A DNA stretch of 15,336 nucleotides from a bacterium (GTDB lineage: Bacteria; Latescibacterota; UBA2968; UBA8231). The notes under the pieces were generated by a model. It saw only the letters and a list, made by a program, of their open reading frames with translations. It searched no databases and was not told where the DNA came from. The stretch is from positions 1 through 15,336 of the forward strand of contig JAQCJA010000053.1 of NCBI GenBank assembly GCA_027593305.1, in the 5' to 3' direction. The stretch's first letter is position 1; each line of letters starts with the position of its first letter. Of the stretch, positions 6,897-14,427 are shown piece after piece. A program made the translations under genes and the position numbers.

Positions 6897-8045
6897 CTAG
6901 GGGGAAGTGGCCCGCCGAGCCAGTCCCAGATCGATCAGTCCGAACAGGAGGATCGCCGCAGGCACGGCACTCAGCGTTGTCCACACCGCTGTCGGGTCGG
7001 CGCGCAGGGCGGCGAGGCAGCCGAAGGCGACCCACACGCACAAGACGTAGAGTGCAAGAACGGCCCGCACACGTGTCAATCCCGCCGCCACCAGGCGGTG
7101 ACTGATGTGGTTCGTGTCGCCAGCCCAGGGCGCCAGTCCCCGAAACAGACGAAGGCCGACAACGGTAACAAGGTCGTACACCGGCACGGCAAACAGGATC
7201 AACGGGATCAGGGCATAGGGCAGCATATGCGTCTGGGCTGCGGCTGCCAGTCGATTGCTCAGCAGGATGGACAACGCGCCCCCCAGGAAGCCGAGAAAAA
7301 GCCCACCGGCGTCGCCCATGAAGATCGACGCCCTGGGGAAATTGAAGAGCAGAAAACCGCAACATGCGCCCAGAACGGTGAGGCAGAGCACGGTGGCTGG
7401 CACGTGTTGCGTCAGGATGGCAATGGTGCCGCATGTGCCGATCGTGATGGCCCCCAGACCAGCGGCGAGGCCGTTCATATTGTCAAGGAAATTGAAGGCG
7501 TTGGCCAGGGCAACAATCCAGACAACACTGATGGTGGCATTGATGATCTGCTGATCATCGATCAACTCCAGCTGGAAGCCGGGAACAACACCGACAAGCA
7601 GGGCTGCCACGGCAAGCTGCACGCCGAATCGGGGGCCCGCTGGCAGTGCACGGCAATCGTCGGCAAGCCCAAGCAGAAACAGCACGGAGGCGGCGGCGAG
7701 GGCGGCAACAACCTGACTCACCTGGGCGATGGTCGGGCTCCAGGGCTCCAGGGGGAACAACAGAAATGGTGCCATGGGGTCGATCCAGTTGAGGCCGTCA
7801 TGGTAGACGCCTGCGCCAGAGGTTGAGACCCAATAGAACATGGCGGCAAGAGGCAGCATGACACCGATCCAGATCGCCACCCCGCCGCCATAGGGTGTGG
7901 CCTCCGTGTGGGTCTTGTACGCCCCTCCGGCAGGATCGTCGACCAGGCCCATACGTGGTGCCAGGCGTCGCACGATGCCAACGGCCATCGATGTCAGCAG
8001 CAGCGAACCGACGGTAAGACAGGAGAATACCAGAGAGATCGTCAC
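6897..8045 (-). CDS. WecA/MraY-family polyprenyl-phosphate sugar-1-phosphate transferase
   Basis: This is a 382-aa integral inner-membrane protein with about ten or eleven hydrophobic helices. Family landmarks appear in order: GLVDDPAGGAYKTHTEATPYGGG after the first helix, the catalytic LGLADD loop, NAFNFLDNMNGLAAG (N-x-x-N-x-x-D), FPRASIFMGDAGG (the GDAG motif) and the HISHRL His loop. Members move a HexNAc-1-phosphate or MurNAc-pentapeptide-phosphate from a UDP donor to undecaprenyl phosphate. The HxxH loop and lack of MraY-specific features point to the WecA/TagO type, which starts lipid-linked glycan synthesis. GTG at 8045 begins directly with the first membrane helix. A TGGTATAAT element ends 8 nt upstream, so the mRNA may be almost leaderless. 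It is the first gene of the leftward operon. Confidence 0.93.
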   Translation of the reverse strand: MTISLVFSCLTVGSLLLTSMAVGIVRRLAPRMGLVDDPAGGAYKTHTEATPYGGGVAIWIGVMLPLAAMFYWVSTSGAGVYHDGLNWIDPMAPFLLFPLEPWSPTIAQVSQVVAALAAASVLFLLGLADDCRALPAGPRFGVQLAVAALLVGVVPGFQLELIDDQQIINATISVVWIVALANAFNFLDNMNGLAAGLGAITIGTCGTIAILTQHVPATVLCLTVLGACCGFLLFNFPRASIFMGDAGGLFLGFLGGALSILLSNRLAAAAQTHMLPYALIPLILFAVPVYDLVTVVGLRLFRGLAPWAGDTNHISHRLVAAGLTRVRAVLALYVLCVWVAFGCLAALRADPTAVWTTLSAVPAAILLFGLIDLGLARRATSP

Positions 8046-8053
8046 GGGGCCTT

Positions 8054-8062
8054 ATTATACCA
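8054..8062 (-). promoter_or_regulatory. extended -10 promoter of the leftward operon
   Basis: The minus strand reads TGGTATAAT: a perfect TATAAT with the TGn extension, which can substitute for a -35; no good -35 is visible (GTGCTG at 17 bp). Only 8 nt separate it from the GTG at 8045, so transcription would start within about 2 nt of the start codon and no Shine-Dalgarno would be transcribed. Confidence 0.65.
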
Positions 8063-8114
8063 CTGTGTATTGTTTGCAGCACGTAGGGCCCAGGGAAGCG
8101 CAGCAAATGGTGAC

Positions 8115-8120
8115 AAGGAG
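8115..8120 (+). promoter_or_regulatory. ribosome binding site fixing the aminotransferase start
   Basis: AAGGAG lies 7 nt before the ATG at 8128-8130. The open frame continues upstream to about 7897, but this site, together with the MLAIDGGKPVR start typical of the family, selects 8128. Confidence 0.85.
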
Positions 8121-8127
8121 ATCAGGG

Positions 8128-9372
8128 ATGCTGGCGATAGACGGAGGAAAACCGGTGCGCACAGAGCCGTTGCCGAAGAGGGCGTTGTTCGGCGAGGCCG
8201 AAAAAGCAGCAGCGATGGCTCTGTTCGATGCTGCCATCGAACATGGCGATGTCATCGGCTACGGTGGGCCAGAGGAGGCGGCCTATGAAGCAGCCTTCGC
8301 GGGTTTTCATGGTGGCGGATTCGCCGATCTGGTGAACTCTGGCACCAGCGCCGTGTACGCGGCCCTCGGCGGACTCGAGCTGGCGCCGGCTGGCGAGGTC
8401 GTGATCCCACCGATCACCGATCCAGGGGGGGCCATGCCGGTGGCCCTGCTGAATCTGATACCTGTTGTGGCCGACGCTGCACCGGGCACGTTCAATGCCG
8501 GAGCGCAGCAGATCGCCGCCGTGTTGACGCCGCACACACGGGCGATTCTTGTGGCGCATATCGCCGGTGAACCTGCAGACATGGACCCGATTCTTGAGCT
8601 GTCACGTTCGCGGGGTCTGCCGGTCATCGAGGACTGTGCCCAGTCCCATGGCGCCCTGTATCACGGCCGCCCCGTCGGCACCTTCGGTGCGGTGGCAGCC
8701 TTCTCGACCATGAGCGGCAAGCATCACGCCACGGGCCCGCAGGGAGGCGTCGTTTTCAGCACCGACGAGCAGATCGGCTGGCGCTGCAAGCGTTTCGCCG
8801 ACCGTGGCAAACCTCTGGGCCTGACGGGGGGCACGAATGTGCGTGCCGGGCTGAACCTGAACGGCAATGACCTGTCAGCTGCCGTGGGACGGGTGCAACT
8901 GGCCCGTCTGCCGCACATCATCGCAGCCCGACGACGTGTGGCCGCGGCCATCGCCGACGGGCTGGCGGGTGCCACCGCCGTGCGTCTGGGGCACGAAGTG
9001 GCCGAGACCGAGGGGGTGTACTGGTTCCTGCGGATTCACGTCGATGCAACGCATCTTACCGTCGACAAGAACGCCTTCGCCGCTGCCGTTGCGGCGGAGG
9101 GAATCCCGACGACCCCCAGTTACCGTCACCTGCCAGCCGAAGCAGACTGGTTTCGCCGTCGCCGGGTCTTTCCCCCCAGTGACTATCCCTGGGGGCTGCC
9201 GGATTACAAAGGGGACCGGCAGGCGACGTTCCCGTGCCCGCAGGCGGTCGAAGCAGTCGAAAGCCACTTCCTGCTGCACATTCACGAAAAATTCGGCGAC
9301 CATGAGGTGCGCGATATCGTTGCGGCACTGCGCAAAGTGGAGACCGCCTACCTGAAGGAGAATGCAAAGTGA
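8128..9372 (+). CDS. DegT/DnrJ/EryC1/StrS-family PLP-dependent aminotransferase
   Basis: The 414-aa protein begins MLAIDGGKPVRTEPLP, the customary opening of this family. Fold-type I landmarks are NSGTSAVYAAL (cofactor phosphate-binding region), VIPPITDPG, IAGEPADMDPI, then VIEDCAQSHGALYHGRPVGTFG with the pyridine-N aspartate D169, and SGKHHATGPQGG with the Schiff-base lysine K198. Family members transfer an amino group from Glu or Gln to keto-sugars (UDP- or dTDP-linked) or to keto-inositols. The K-H-H-x-T-G-x-x-G-G version and the C-terminal YWFLRIHVD and LPAEADWF stretches do not tell me which substrate. It diverges from the WecA-like gene across 82 bp and overlaps the following SDR by GTGA, so the two are translated from one mRNA. 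No promoter is clear on this strand. Confidence 0.93.
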   Translation: MLAIDGGKPVRTEPLPKRALFGEAEKAAAMALFDAAIEHGDVIGYGGPEEAAYEAAFAGFHGGGFADLVNSGTSAVYAALGGLELAPAGEVVIPPITDPGGAMPVALLNLIPVVADAAPGTFNAGAQQIAAVLTPHTRAILVAHIAGEPADMDPILELSRSRGLPVIEDCAQSHGALYHGRPVGTFGAVAAFSTMSGKHHATGPQGGVVFSTDEQIGWRCKRFADRGKPLGLTGGTNVRAGLNLNGNDLSAAVGRVQLARLPHIIAARRRVAAAIADGLAGATAVRLGHEVAETEGVYWFLRIHVDATHLTVDKNAFAAAVAAEGIPTTPSYRHLPAEADWFRRRRVFPPSDYPWGLPDYKGDRQATFPCPQAVEAVESHFLLHIHEKFGDHEVRDIVAALRKVETAYLKENAK

Positions 9373-10139
9373 AAATTGTCGTTTTCGGTGGTGCAGGTTG
9401 GCTCGGGCGGGCGACGCTGGCCAACCTCGAGGCGCATGGTCATCAGGTCCGCGCCTTTGATCACACCCAGCAGGCGTGGGCTGCATGGGAAGACGTCGAC
9501 GGCCCATGGCAGGGCGAACGCATATACGGTGACATCGCCAATTACTCGGAGGTGGAGGCCGCCGTCGCCGGCTGTGATGCAGTGGTTCACGTTGCCGTAT
9601 GGTTTCCCAAAGGTGGCGAGCAGGACCGCACGGATGAGCGTGCCTTTCTGGTGAACCTGAAGGGGCTGTGGAACGTGCTGGAAGTTTCGCGGAACGCCGG
9701 GGTTCGCCGGGTCGTCCACATCGGATCATGTCAGACGATCCATCCCCAGGGGGTGTTTTTCAGTGCCGACGTACGTCGACCGGACGGTTCGCTCTATGCG
9801 GTTACGAAGCGTCTGCAGGAAGAGATGTGTCGCCAGTACTGGGATGCGTTCCAATTGCCCCTGATCGTGCTGCGGCCTGATTACATCGTCGACACGCGCA
9901 TCGGCCTGGGACGTCAGAAGGAGAAACTTGGTCCGCAAGGCCACCGGGCGGGCGCCGGCTGGGTGTGCCGCCATGATCTGGCTGAGGCCTGTCGCCTGAG
10001 TGTCGAGGCAGGCTCTGATATCGGCTTCGACATCTTCCACATCGTCGGTACGACAGAAGCGGCCGACACCTGCAACGTCGGGCGCTCGCGCACAGTTCTG
10101 GGCCTGCAGTACCGGGGCGACATCGAGCAGTACCGCTGA
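9369..10139 (+). CDS. NAD(P)-dependent epimerase/dehydratase (extended SDR)
   Basis: The 256-aa protein starts at GTG 9369, inside the stop of the aminotransferase gene (GTGA, 4-nt overlap). It has the Rossmann motif GGAGWLG near the N-terminus, a nucleotide-site aspartate in FDHT, GDIANYSEV, CDAVVHVAVW, the serine strand VVHIGSCQT and the catalytic Y-x-x-x-K in SLYAVTKRLQEE. After IVLRPDYIVDTR the chain is short, as in the smaller sugar-SDR relatives. The role is redox or epimerisation of a sugar or sugar acid. Context suggests it supplies or uses the substrate of the aminotransferase. It is distantly like the other SDR at 6113-6853 but clearly not a recent duplicate. Confidence 0.88.
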   Translation: MKIVVFGGAGWLGRATLANLEAHGHQVRAFDHTQQAWAAWEDVDGPWQGERIYGDIANYSEVEAAVAGCDAVVHVAVWFPKGGEQDRTDERAFLVNLKGLWNVLEVSRNAGVRRVVHIGSCQTIHPQGVFFSADVRRPDGSLYAVTKRLQEEMCRQYWDAFQLPLIVLRPDYIVDTRIGLGRQKEKLGPQGHRAGAGWVCRHDLAEACRLSVEAGSDIGFDIFHIVGTTEAADTCNVGRSRTVLGLQYRGDIEQYR

Positions 10140-10141
10140 GC

Positions 10142-10181
10142 AAAAAGGGGCCCTCAGAGGGCTTTGACTCTCTCTGAGGCC
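10142..10181. terminator. bulged GC hairpin with an A tract on its 5' side
   Basis: GGCCCTCAGAG (10149-10159) pairs with CTCTGAGGCC (10172-10181), leaving one bulged C and a 12-nt loop. It follows the SDR stop by about 10 bp. On the plus strand no T run follows, so it would be an mRNA 3'-end stem rather than an intrinsic terminator. On the minus strand the stem is followed by CC and five T (10146-10142), the terminator layout, but no minus-strand gene lies upstream of it. Confidence 0.55.
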
Positions 10182-10242
10182 TCCAGTATCTTACGAGGCT
10201 TACGGTGGATAACTTCAGTAAAATCAGAAAGGTGGGCCGTCT

Positions 10243-13200
10243 TTGACGCCTTCCCTCAGGACCCTGGTATTCGTCGCCACCCTCTTGGGTGCTGGCGCCG
10301 CCCACAGTCAATCACGCACCATCCATACCGACCACTACTACATCACCTTTGCAGCCGGCACGGAGCGTACGGCTCGACGTGTGGCCGAGGTCGCAGAGGA
10401 AATCTTTCCGCAACTGGCAGCAGCCTTCCAGTATTACGCTGAGTACGCGCCGATTCACATCAACGTGCGCGACGATTCCGATTACGGCAACGGATCGGCC
10501 TCGGACTACACCAACGAAGTCAACATCTGGGCCTCCAACGTCGACTGGGAGATCCGCGGCGAACATGGCTGGATTCGCAATGTTCTGACGCACGAGATCG
10601 CTCACGTCATCACGCTGGACAAGGCGCGCAAGAAGTGGCCTTTCCGCTTTGCGCTGCTGCAGATCAGTCGCTTCGACTCGAATCCCGACATCAGTTTCGA
10701 TCTGCCCCTGTACTACATGAACACCCCCAAGTGGTGGGTCGAAGGGATTGCGCAGATGGGGCCCTACGCCCTCGGCTGGGATACCTGGGATTCCCATCGT
10801 GATATGGTGCTGCGCATGGCCGTGCTCGAACACGACATGCACTCGTATACCGAGATGGGCACGCTGAGCAACCGCACCGGCGGCTACTACGGCGAGATGG
10901 TCTACAATCAGGGCTTCGGCCTGCTCGTCTATATCGCCGACCAGTACGGGCGGGACAAAGTCAATCAACTGCAGGAACACATCGGGTTCCTCAGCTTCGA
11001 AGTGGCCATCCGTCGGGTCCTGGGGATCTCTGCCGAGCAACTGTACGATGACTGGGTCAGGTATCTCACCGAGCAATATACCCAGCAGGTGACTGAGATC
11101 CGCGGCGACGGATTCCAGGAGGGCGTGAACCTGGGCGACACCGTCAATGGCGGCACACTGGACTATCACCCCGCCTGGTCGCCTGACGGCACCAAACTCG
11201 CGTTCATCTCCAGCGAAGATCGGGATTACCGGATTCCGCAACTCGTGATCCACGATTTCGAGACGGGCCGCAACACGACGATCGAGCGCTCCGTCGACAC
11301 GCGGGTCTCGTGGTCCCCCGACAGCCGCAAGGTCTACTTCCTGCGCAACAAGCGCGGGGGCAATGATCTCGCTGTATACGATCTGGACTCCGAAGAAGAA
11401 CATCTCCTCAGCGCCGGCTTGCGCGCACGGGATCCGCATGTGTCCCCGGATGGCCGGCAGATCGTCTTTTCACGCCTGGCGGATGGTAACGCCAACCTCC
11501 ACATCATCAACGTCGACGGCCCCGGCCTCAAGCAGTTGACAAATTTCGAGGATGGCGCACAGGTCTACGCCCCGCGGTGGTCTCCGGATGGCGACCAGCT
11601 CCTGTTCAGTATTTTCCGTGGCGACGACCGTGATATCGCCATCATGCGGTCCGACAGTCCGCCGCGGCCCAAGGACTGGGGCATCCGCGACCGAAGGGTC
11701 GTACCGGATTCGCTCAAGGTGTTTCCAGACTCGCTGGCAATTCCCGCAGCTGACACCTCAGGTTTTCGCCTGCTGCTGGCGACCGATGCAGACGAGCGTG
11801 ATCCCTACTGGTTGCCGGATGGCAGTGGCTACGTCTTCGCCTCCGATGTATCGGGCGTATTCAATCTGTATCGGCATGAGCTGGCGACGAACAACGTCGT
11901 GCAGCTGACCAACGTCGTCGGTGGTGCCTTCACACCAGCAGTGGCTGCCGATGGGAGTATCGTTTACGCCGGCTACCACGCCAATGACTTCGATCTGTTC
12001 CGCATCGAGCCGCAGGCTTCTGAGCGCCCCGTCGACTGGGGTGAGAATCTTCCGCGGGATTACTTCACAAAGGTCAAATTGCCGCCGTTGGCTGACGAGT
12101 ACACCATCACGCCCGCTTTCGGCCGCCGGATCTACGACCTGGTACCGATCGTGCAGATGGGCCCGACTTTCATCGGCAACCAGTTCGGCCTGAACCAGAT
12201 CAGCGCCGGAGGCTTCCTGCAGGCGTCGAACATCTTCGGTAACGATCAGTTAACGGGCCAGGCAATTCTGGGGAAGAATTTCAGAGAGAAGACGGATCTC
12301 AATACAGATTTTCTGCTGATGTACGAGCGTTCTCTCTACCCCGTGGAGGGCAACAATCGCGGCTTCAGCCCGAGCCTGTTCATCGCTCTGCGCCGTCGCG
12401 AAGTGGATTACGTCATCAGCAACACGTCGGTGACGCGAGACACCATCAGCACATCGACAATCTACCCGGTGCCGACGGATTCTTCGGATCTGCTCATTCC
12501 TGGCGCTGAAACGTACGTCGTCGACATCGAGACGCGGAGGGACCGCTTCAAGGACGTCTTCAAGATGTTCGCCATCGGACTCGATGTCTCCGTCACCCCC
12601 CGCGGCCAGGTTTTTGTGCAATACCAGCATCGGAACTACGATGAAGACTGGTCGTTGCAGCAGCTGCGCCAGCAGACGCAGTTCTACGTGATTCAGGATG
12701 GTGTCGACATATCTGCGTCCCTGCCGCAGGAACTGATCAAACAGGACGTGGCACAGATCGAACGCAGCAATGCCTTCGACTGGTATCAGGGTCTTGACTT
12801 CTTCGATGCAGACGATCTGACATTGGCCTGGCAGTATCGCCGGATCAAGCCCACAGCCGACTTCATGGTCAATGCGACGGGCCGCAGCGCCAGTTTCGCC
12901 TACCGCTATATGAAGGTGACTGTCGCCGATTCTCTGGCGCAACTGACGTCAGCAGACGGCTCGCCGCGAAACTTCTTCGGTCGCGATCCCCAGGCTCTGA
13001 CGGTCAACGAGTACATCGCCAGTTACAATGAGAACGTGGGATTGCCGTTCAACAACCGCGTTTCCTTCCGCTTCCTCGGGGCCTATCGCAATCTGCCTCT
13101 GAAGCCGGGATTTGATCCGGATGGTGGCTTCTTCGAAGGGCGCTTCTACTGGCCCCTGCGCTACTATATTGGTGGTCACAACTTCCTCAGCGGCTACCCC

Positions 13201-13650
13201 TATTTCACCAGATCCGGATCGAAGCTGTTCTACGCGCGCACGGCCTACAGTTTTCCGGTGTTCCGTCGCATGGACACGAGTTTCCTCAATTTCACCTTCG
13301 CCAAGCTGTACGCCGAGGCCTTCGCCGAGATCGGTGCCGTGGGCAACTTCGACGAAGCCAATCTCAACGATTTCGAACCCAACGATTTTCTGTCCGACGT
13401 AGGCGGCGAGTTGCGTCTGGAGATGTTCACCAGCTATAGCATTCCCCTGCGGGCCTTCTTCCAGATTGCCCATCCCCTCAACCGGCGCCGCTTGCAGCAC
13501 GAAGAGGCGCGGGCGCAAGGGTTGTCACCTGACGATCCTGATGCGCCGAAGAAGATCGACAGGCTGCGGTACTATTTTGGCCTCGGGTTTTTTCCCGGCG
13601 ACCTGCTGGCAAGTGGGCGTGACATCACCCGCCTCCGCATGTTTGAGTAA
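10243..13650 (+). CDS. secreted zinc peptidase / TolB-like propeller / Omp85-like barrel fusion
   Basis: The 1135-aa protein starts at TTG 10243, with AAAGGTGG about 8 nt upstream, and has a signal peptide (hydrophobic VFVATLLGAGAA, cleavage near residue 23). The first part (about 24-280) is a gluzincin-type peptidase: H117-E118-I-A-H121 plus E167 in WWVEGIAQ as the likely third zinc ligand. About 300-600 is a six-bladed beta-propeller of PD40/TolB type with repeated WSPDG-like turns (W312, W357, V-S-P-D-G near 400, W446, W523, and a degenerate A-A-D-G). About 640-1135 is beta-strand rich with alternating aromatic residues and resembles the BamA/TamA barrel, including GGHNFLSGY at 977-985, like the family's GGxxxxRGY turn. 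It probably sits in the outer membrane with the soluble domains in the periplasm. Substrate unknown. First gene of a rightward operon. Confidence 0.88.
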   Translation: MTPSLRTLVFVATLLGAGAAHSQSRTIHTDHYYITFAAGTERTARRVAEVAEEIFPQLAAAFQYYAEYAPIHINVRDDSDYGNGSASDYTNEVNIWASNVDWEIRGEHGWIRNVLTHEIAHVITLDKARKKWPFRFALLQISRFDSNPDISFDLPLYYMNTPKWWVEGIAQMGPYALGWDTWDSHRDMVLRMAVLEHDMHSYTEMGTLSNRTGGYYGEMVYNQGFGLLVYIADQYGRDKVNQLQEHIGFLSFEVAIRRVLGISAEQLYDDWVRYLTEQYTQQVTEIRGDGFQEGVNLGDTVNGGTLDYHPAWSPDGTKLAFISSEDRDYRIPQLVIHDFETGRNTTIERSVDTRVSWSPDSRKVYFLRNKRGGNDLAVYDLDSEEEHLLSAGLRARDPHVSPDGRQIVFSRLADGNANLHIINVDGPGLKQLTNFEDGAQVYAPRWSPDGDQLLFSIFRGDDRDIAIMRSDSPPRPKDWGIRDRRVVPDSLKVFPDSLAIPAADTSGFRLLLATDADERDPYWLPDGSGYVFASDVSGVFNLYRHELATNNVVQLTNVVGGAFTPAVAADGSIVYAGYHANDFDLFRIEPQASERPVDWGENLPRDYFTKVKLPPLADEYTITPAFGRRIYDLVPIVQMGPTFIGNQFGLNQISAGGFLQASNIFGNDQLTGQAILGKNFREKTDLNTDFLLMYERSLYPVEGNNRGFSPSLFIALRRREVDYVISNTSVTRDTISTSTIYPVPTDSSDLLIPGAETYVVDIETRRDRFKDVFKMFAIGLDVSVTPRGQVFVQYQHRNYDEDWSLQQLRQQTQFYVIQDGVDISASLPQELIKQDVAQIERSNAFDWYQGLDFFDADDLTLAWQYRRIKPTADFMVNATGRSASFAYRYMKVTVADSLAQLTSADGSPRNFFGRDPQALTVNEYIASYNENVGLPFNNRVSFRFLGAYRNLPLKPGFDPDGGFFEGRFYWPLRYYIGGHNFLSGYPYFTRSGSKLFYARTAYSFPVFRRMDTSFLNFTFAKLYAEAFAEIGAVGNFDEANLNDFEPNDFLSDVGGELRLEMFTSYSIPLRAFFQIAHPLNRRRLQHEEARAQGLSPDDPDAPKKIDRLRYYFGLGFFPGDLLASGRDITRLRMFE

Positions 13651-13654
13651 GGAG
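13649..13654 (+). promoter_or_regulatory. strong ribosome binding site for the small ORF
   Basis: AAGGAG overlaps the last bases of the peptidase/barrel gene stop and lies 10 nt before the ATG at 13665. It is among the best Shine-Dalgarno matches in the operon, and no other start codon lies at a suitable distance. Confidence 0.75.
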
Positions 13655-13664
13655 ATCAGTTCTC

Positions 13665-13793
13665 ATGCCACAAATCGATCTGCAAAAGTTGGCGTTGCGC
13701 CTGAAGGTTGTTGAGTTGCTGCGCCTCTACGTTGAGCATCAGCAGGGCGTCCAACCCTCCGCCTGGTGGCGACGGTTCGTATGCCCCAACTAG
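13665..13793 (+). CDS. small protein, 42 aa, unknown function
   Basis: ATG 13665 to TAG 13791-13793 encodes a 42-residue peptide: MPQIDLQKLALRLK, then VVELLRLYVEHQQG, then a tail with S-A-W-W-R-R-F-V-C. It is rich in Leu and Arg/Lys and predicted to be one amphipathic helix followed by a Trp/Arg-rich end; no signal peptide. Support: a strong AAGGAG 10 nt upstream, a position 14 bp after the barrel gene in the same direction, and a 3' end that overlaps the next gene's ATG (13781) in another frame, which would couple their translation. Against: shortness and no family I recognise. It could instead be a translated leader that controls the lipoprotein. Confidence 0.55.
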   Translation: MPQIDLQKLALRLKVVELLRLYVEHQQGVQPSAWWRRFVCPN

Positions 13794-14401
13794 GTGGTGT
13801 CCGGTTGGGCCGCTTTCGATGCCGTTTCCGATCTTTGGCAACAGCTGCGTGCCTGCTGGTCTGGGGGTGTGGGTCGCCGGAGACGCCACCTGCCGACTCT
13901 GTGGCCATGGCTCAGGAGGCAGGTTGGCAGGTCGATACGGTAGGCGTCGTGGATATCGCCGAGGGTGACACGCTCAATCTTGACGAGGGCCTGACCATCA
14001 TCGAGACGACGCGGATCTTCCCACCTGCAGCCGATGGGGGCGAGGTGTTCGCGTGGGAGTTTGAGGCTCGGGAACTGACGCCGGTGAAACTCTTGATCGT
14101 TCGCGCCGTGGAGGGCGCCAAGAGCTTCGAACTGCTCGGTGAGAGTCCACTGGTTGTGCCCCGCAGAATCGGCGTCAATCACTTCGACCTGCCTGAGCCC
14201 ATACCGCTGCGGTTTCCGTGTCTGTTTGGTATCTACATGCCGGAAAAGGGGGCGATTCCCTTCCGCAAAGTGCGCAACTGGAAAGCGCTGATTTCAGCAC
14301 GCCCCTTCGAACGACCGTATATCGATCGGGCCCCCTTCGCTATGTACGGCTGGCGTTACGGTGCCAGAGTCTTGTGGCGCAAGAAGGCAGAGACGGAATA
14401 A
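13781..14401 (+). CDS. predicted lipoprotein of unknown function
   Basis: The 206-aa protein has an Arg-rich n-region, a short hydrophobic stretch (LATAACLLVW) and a lipobox-like V-W-G-C with the acylated cysteine at residue 30. The Trp at -2 is unusual, so lipidation is likely, not certain. The mature part is acidic at first (SPETPPADS, DIAEGDTLNLDEG), then has alternating strands (LTIIETTRIF, EVFAWEFEA, KLLIVRAVEG) and an aromatic/basic C-terminus (MYGWRYGARVLWRKK). This suggests an all-beta fold; I recognise no family. The start is uncertain: ATG 13781 overlaps the small ORF by 13 nt, while a GTG at 13766 is also in frame, and neither has a good ribosome site. Its operon position between an outer-membrane protein and a TPR lipoprotein suggests an envelope role. 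Confidence 0.75.
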   Translation: MPQLGGVRLGRFRCRFRSLATAACLLVWGCGSPETPPADSVAMAQEAGWQVDTVGVVDIAEGDTLNLDEGLTIIETTRIFPPAADGGEVFAWEFEARELTPVKLLIVRAVEGAKSFELLGESPLVVPRRIGVNHFDLPEPIPLRFPCLFGIYMPEKGAIPFRKVRNWKALISARPFERPYIDRAPFAMYGWRYGARVLWRKKAETE

Positions 14402-14427
14402 TGGTAAAAACGGAGACTGACGGTTGA
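14401..14427 (+). other. eight-codon minicistron between the two lipoprotein genes
   Basis: An ATG at 14401-14403 shares its first base with the lipoprotein TAA (TAATG). It opens an 8-codon frame, MVKTETDG, whose TGA overlaps the TTG start of the next gene (TTGA). It could carry terminating ribosomes across the gap to the TPR gene, or be chance. Confidence 0.3.
14412..14415 (+). promoter_or_regulatory. ribosome binding site selecting the TTG start at 14424
   Basis: CGGAG at 14411-14415 lies 8 nt before TTG 14424. The in-frame ATG at 14436 has no comparable site, so the TTG is preferred. Confidence 0.6.

Noticed and set aside
6834..7826. Plus-strand ORF of 330 codons
   Set aside because: It is opposite the WecA-like gene; its Gln/Gly/Asp-rich sequence is what antisense of a membrane protein gives.
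10312..11439. Minus-strand ORF of 375 codons
   Set aside because: It is antisense to the peptidase and propeller part of the fusion protein and shows no domain pattern of its own.
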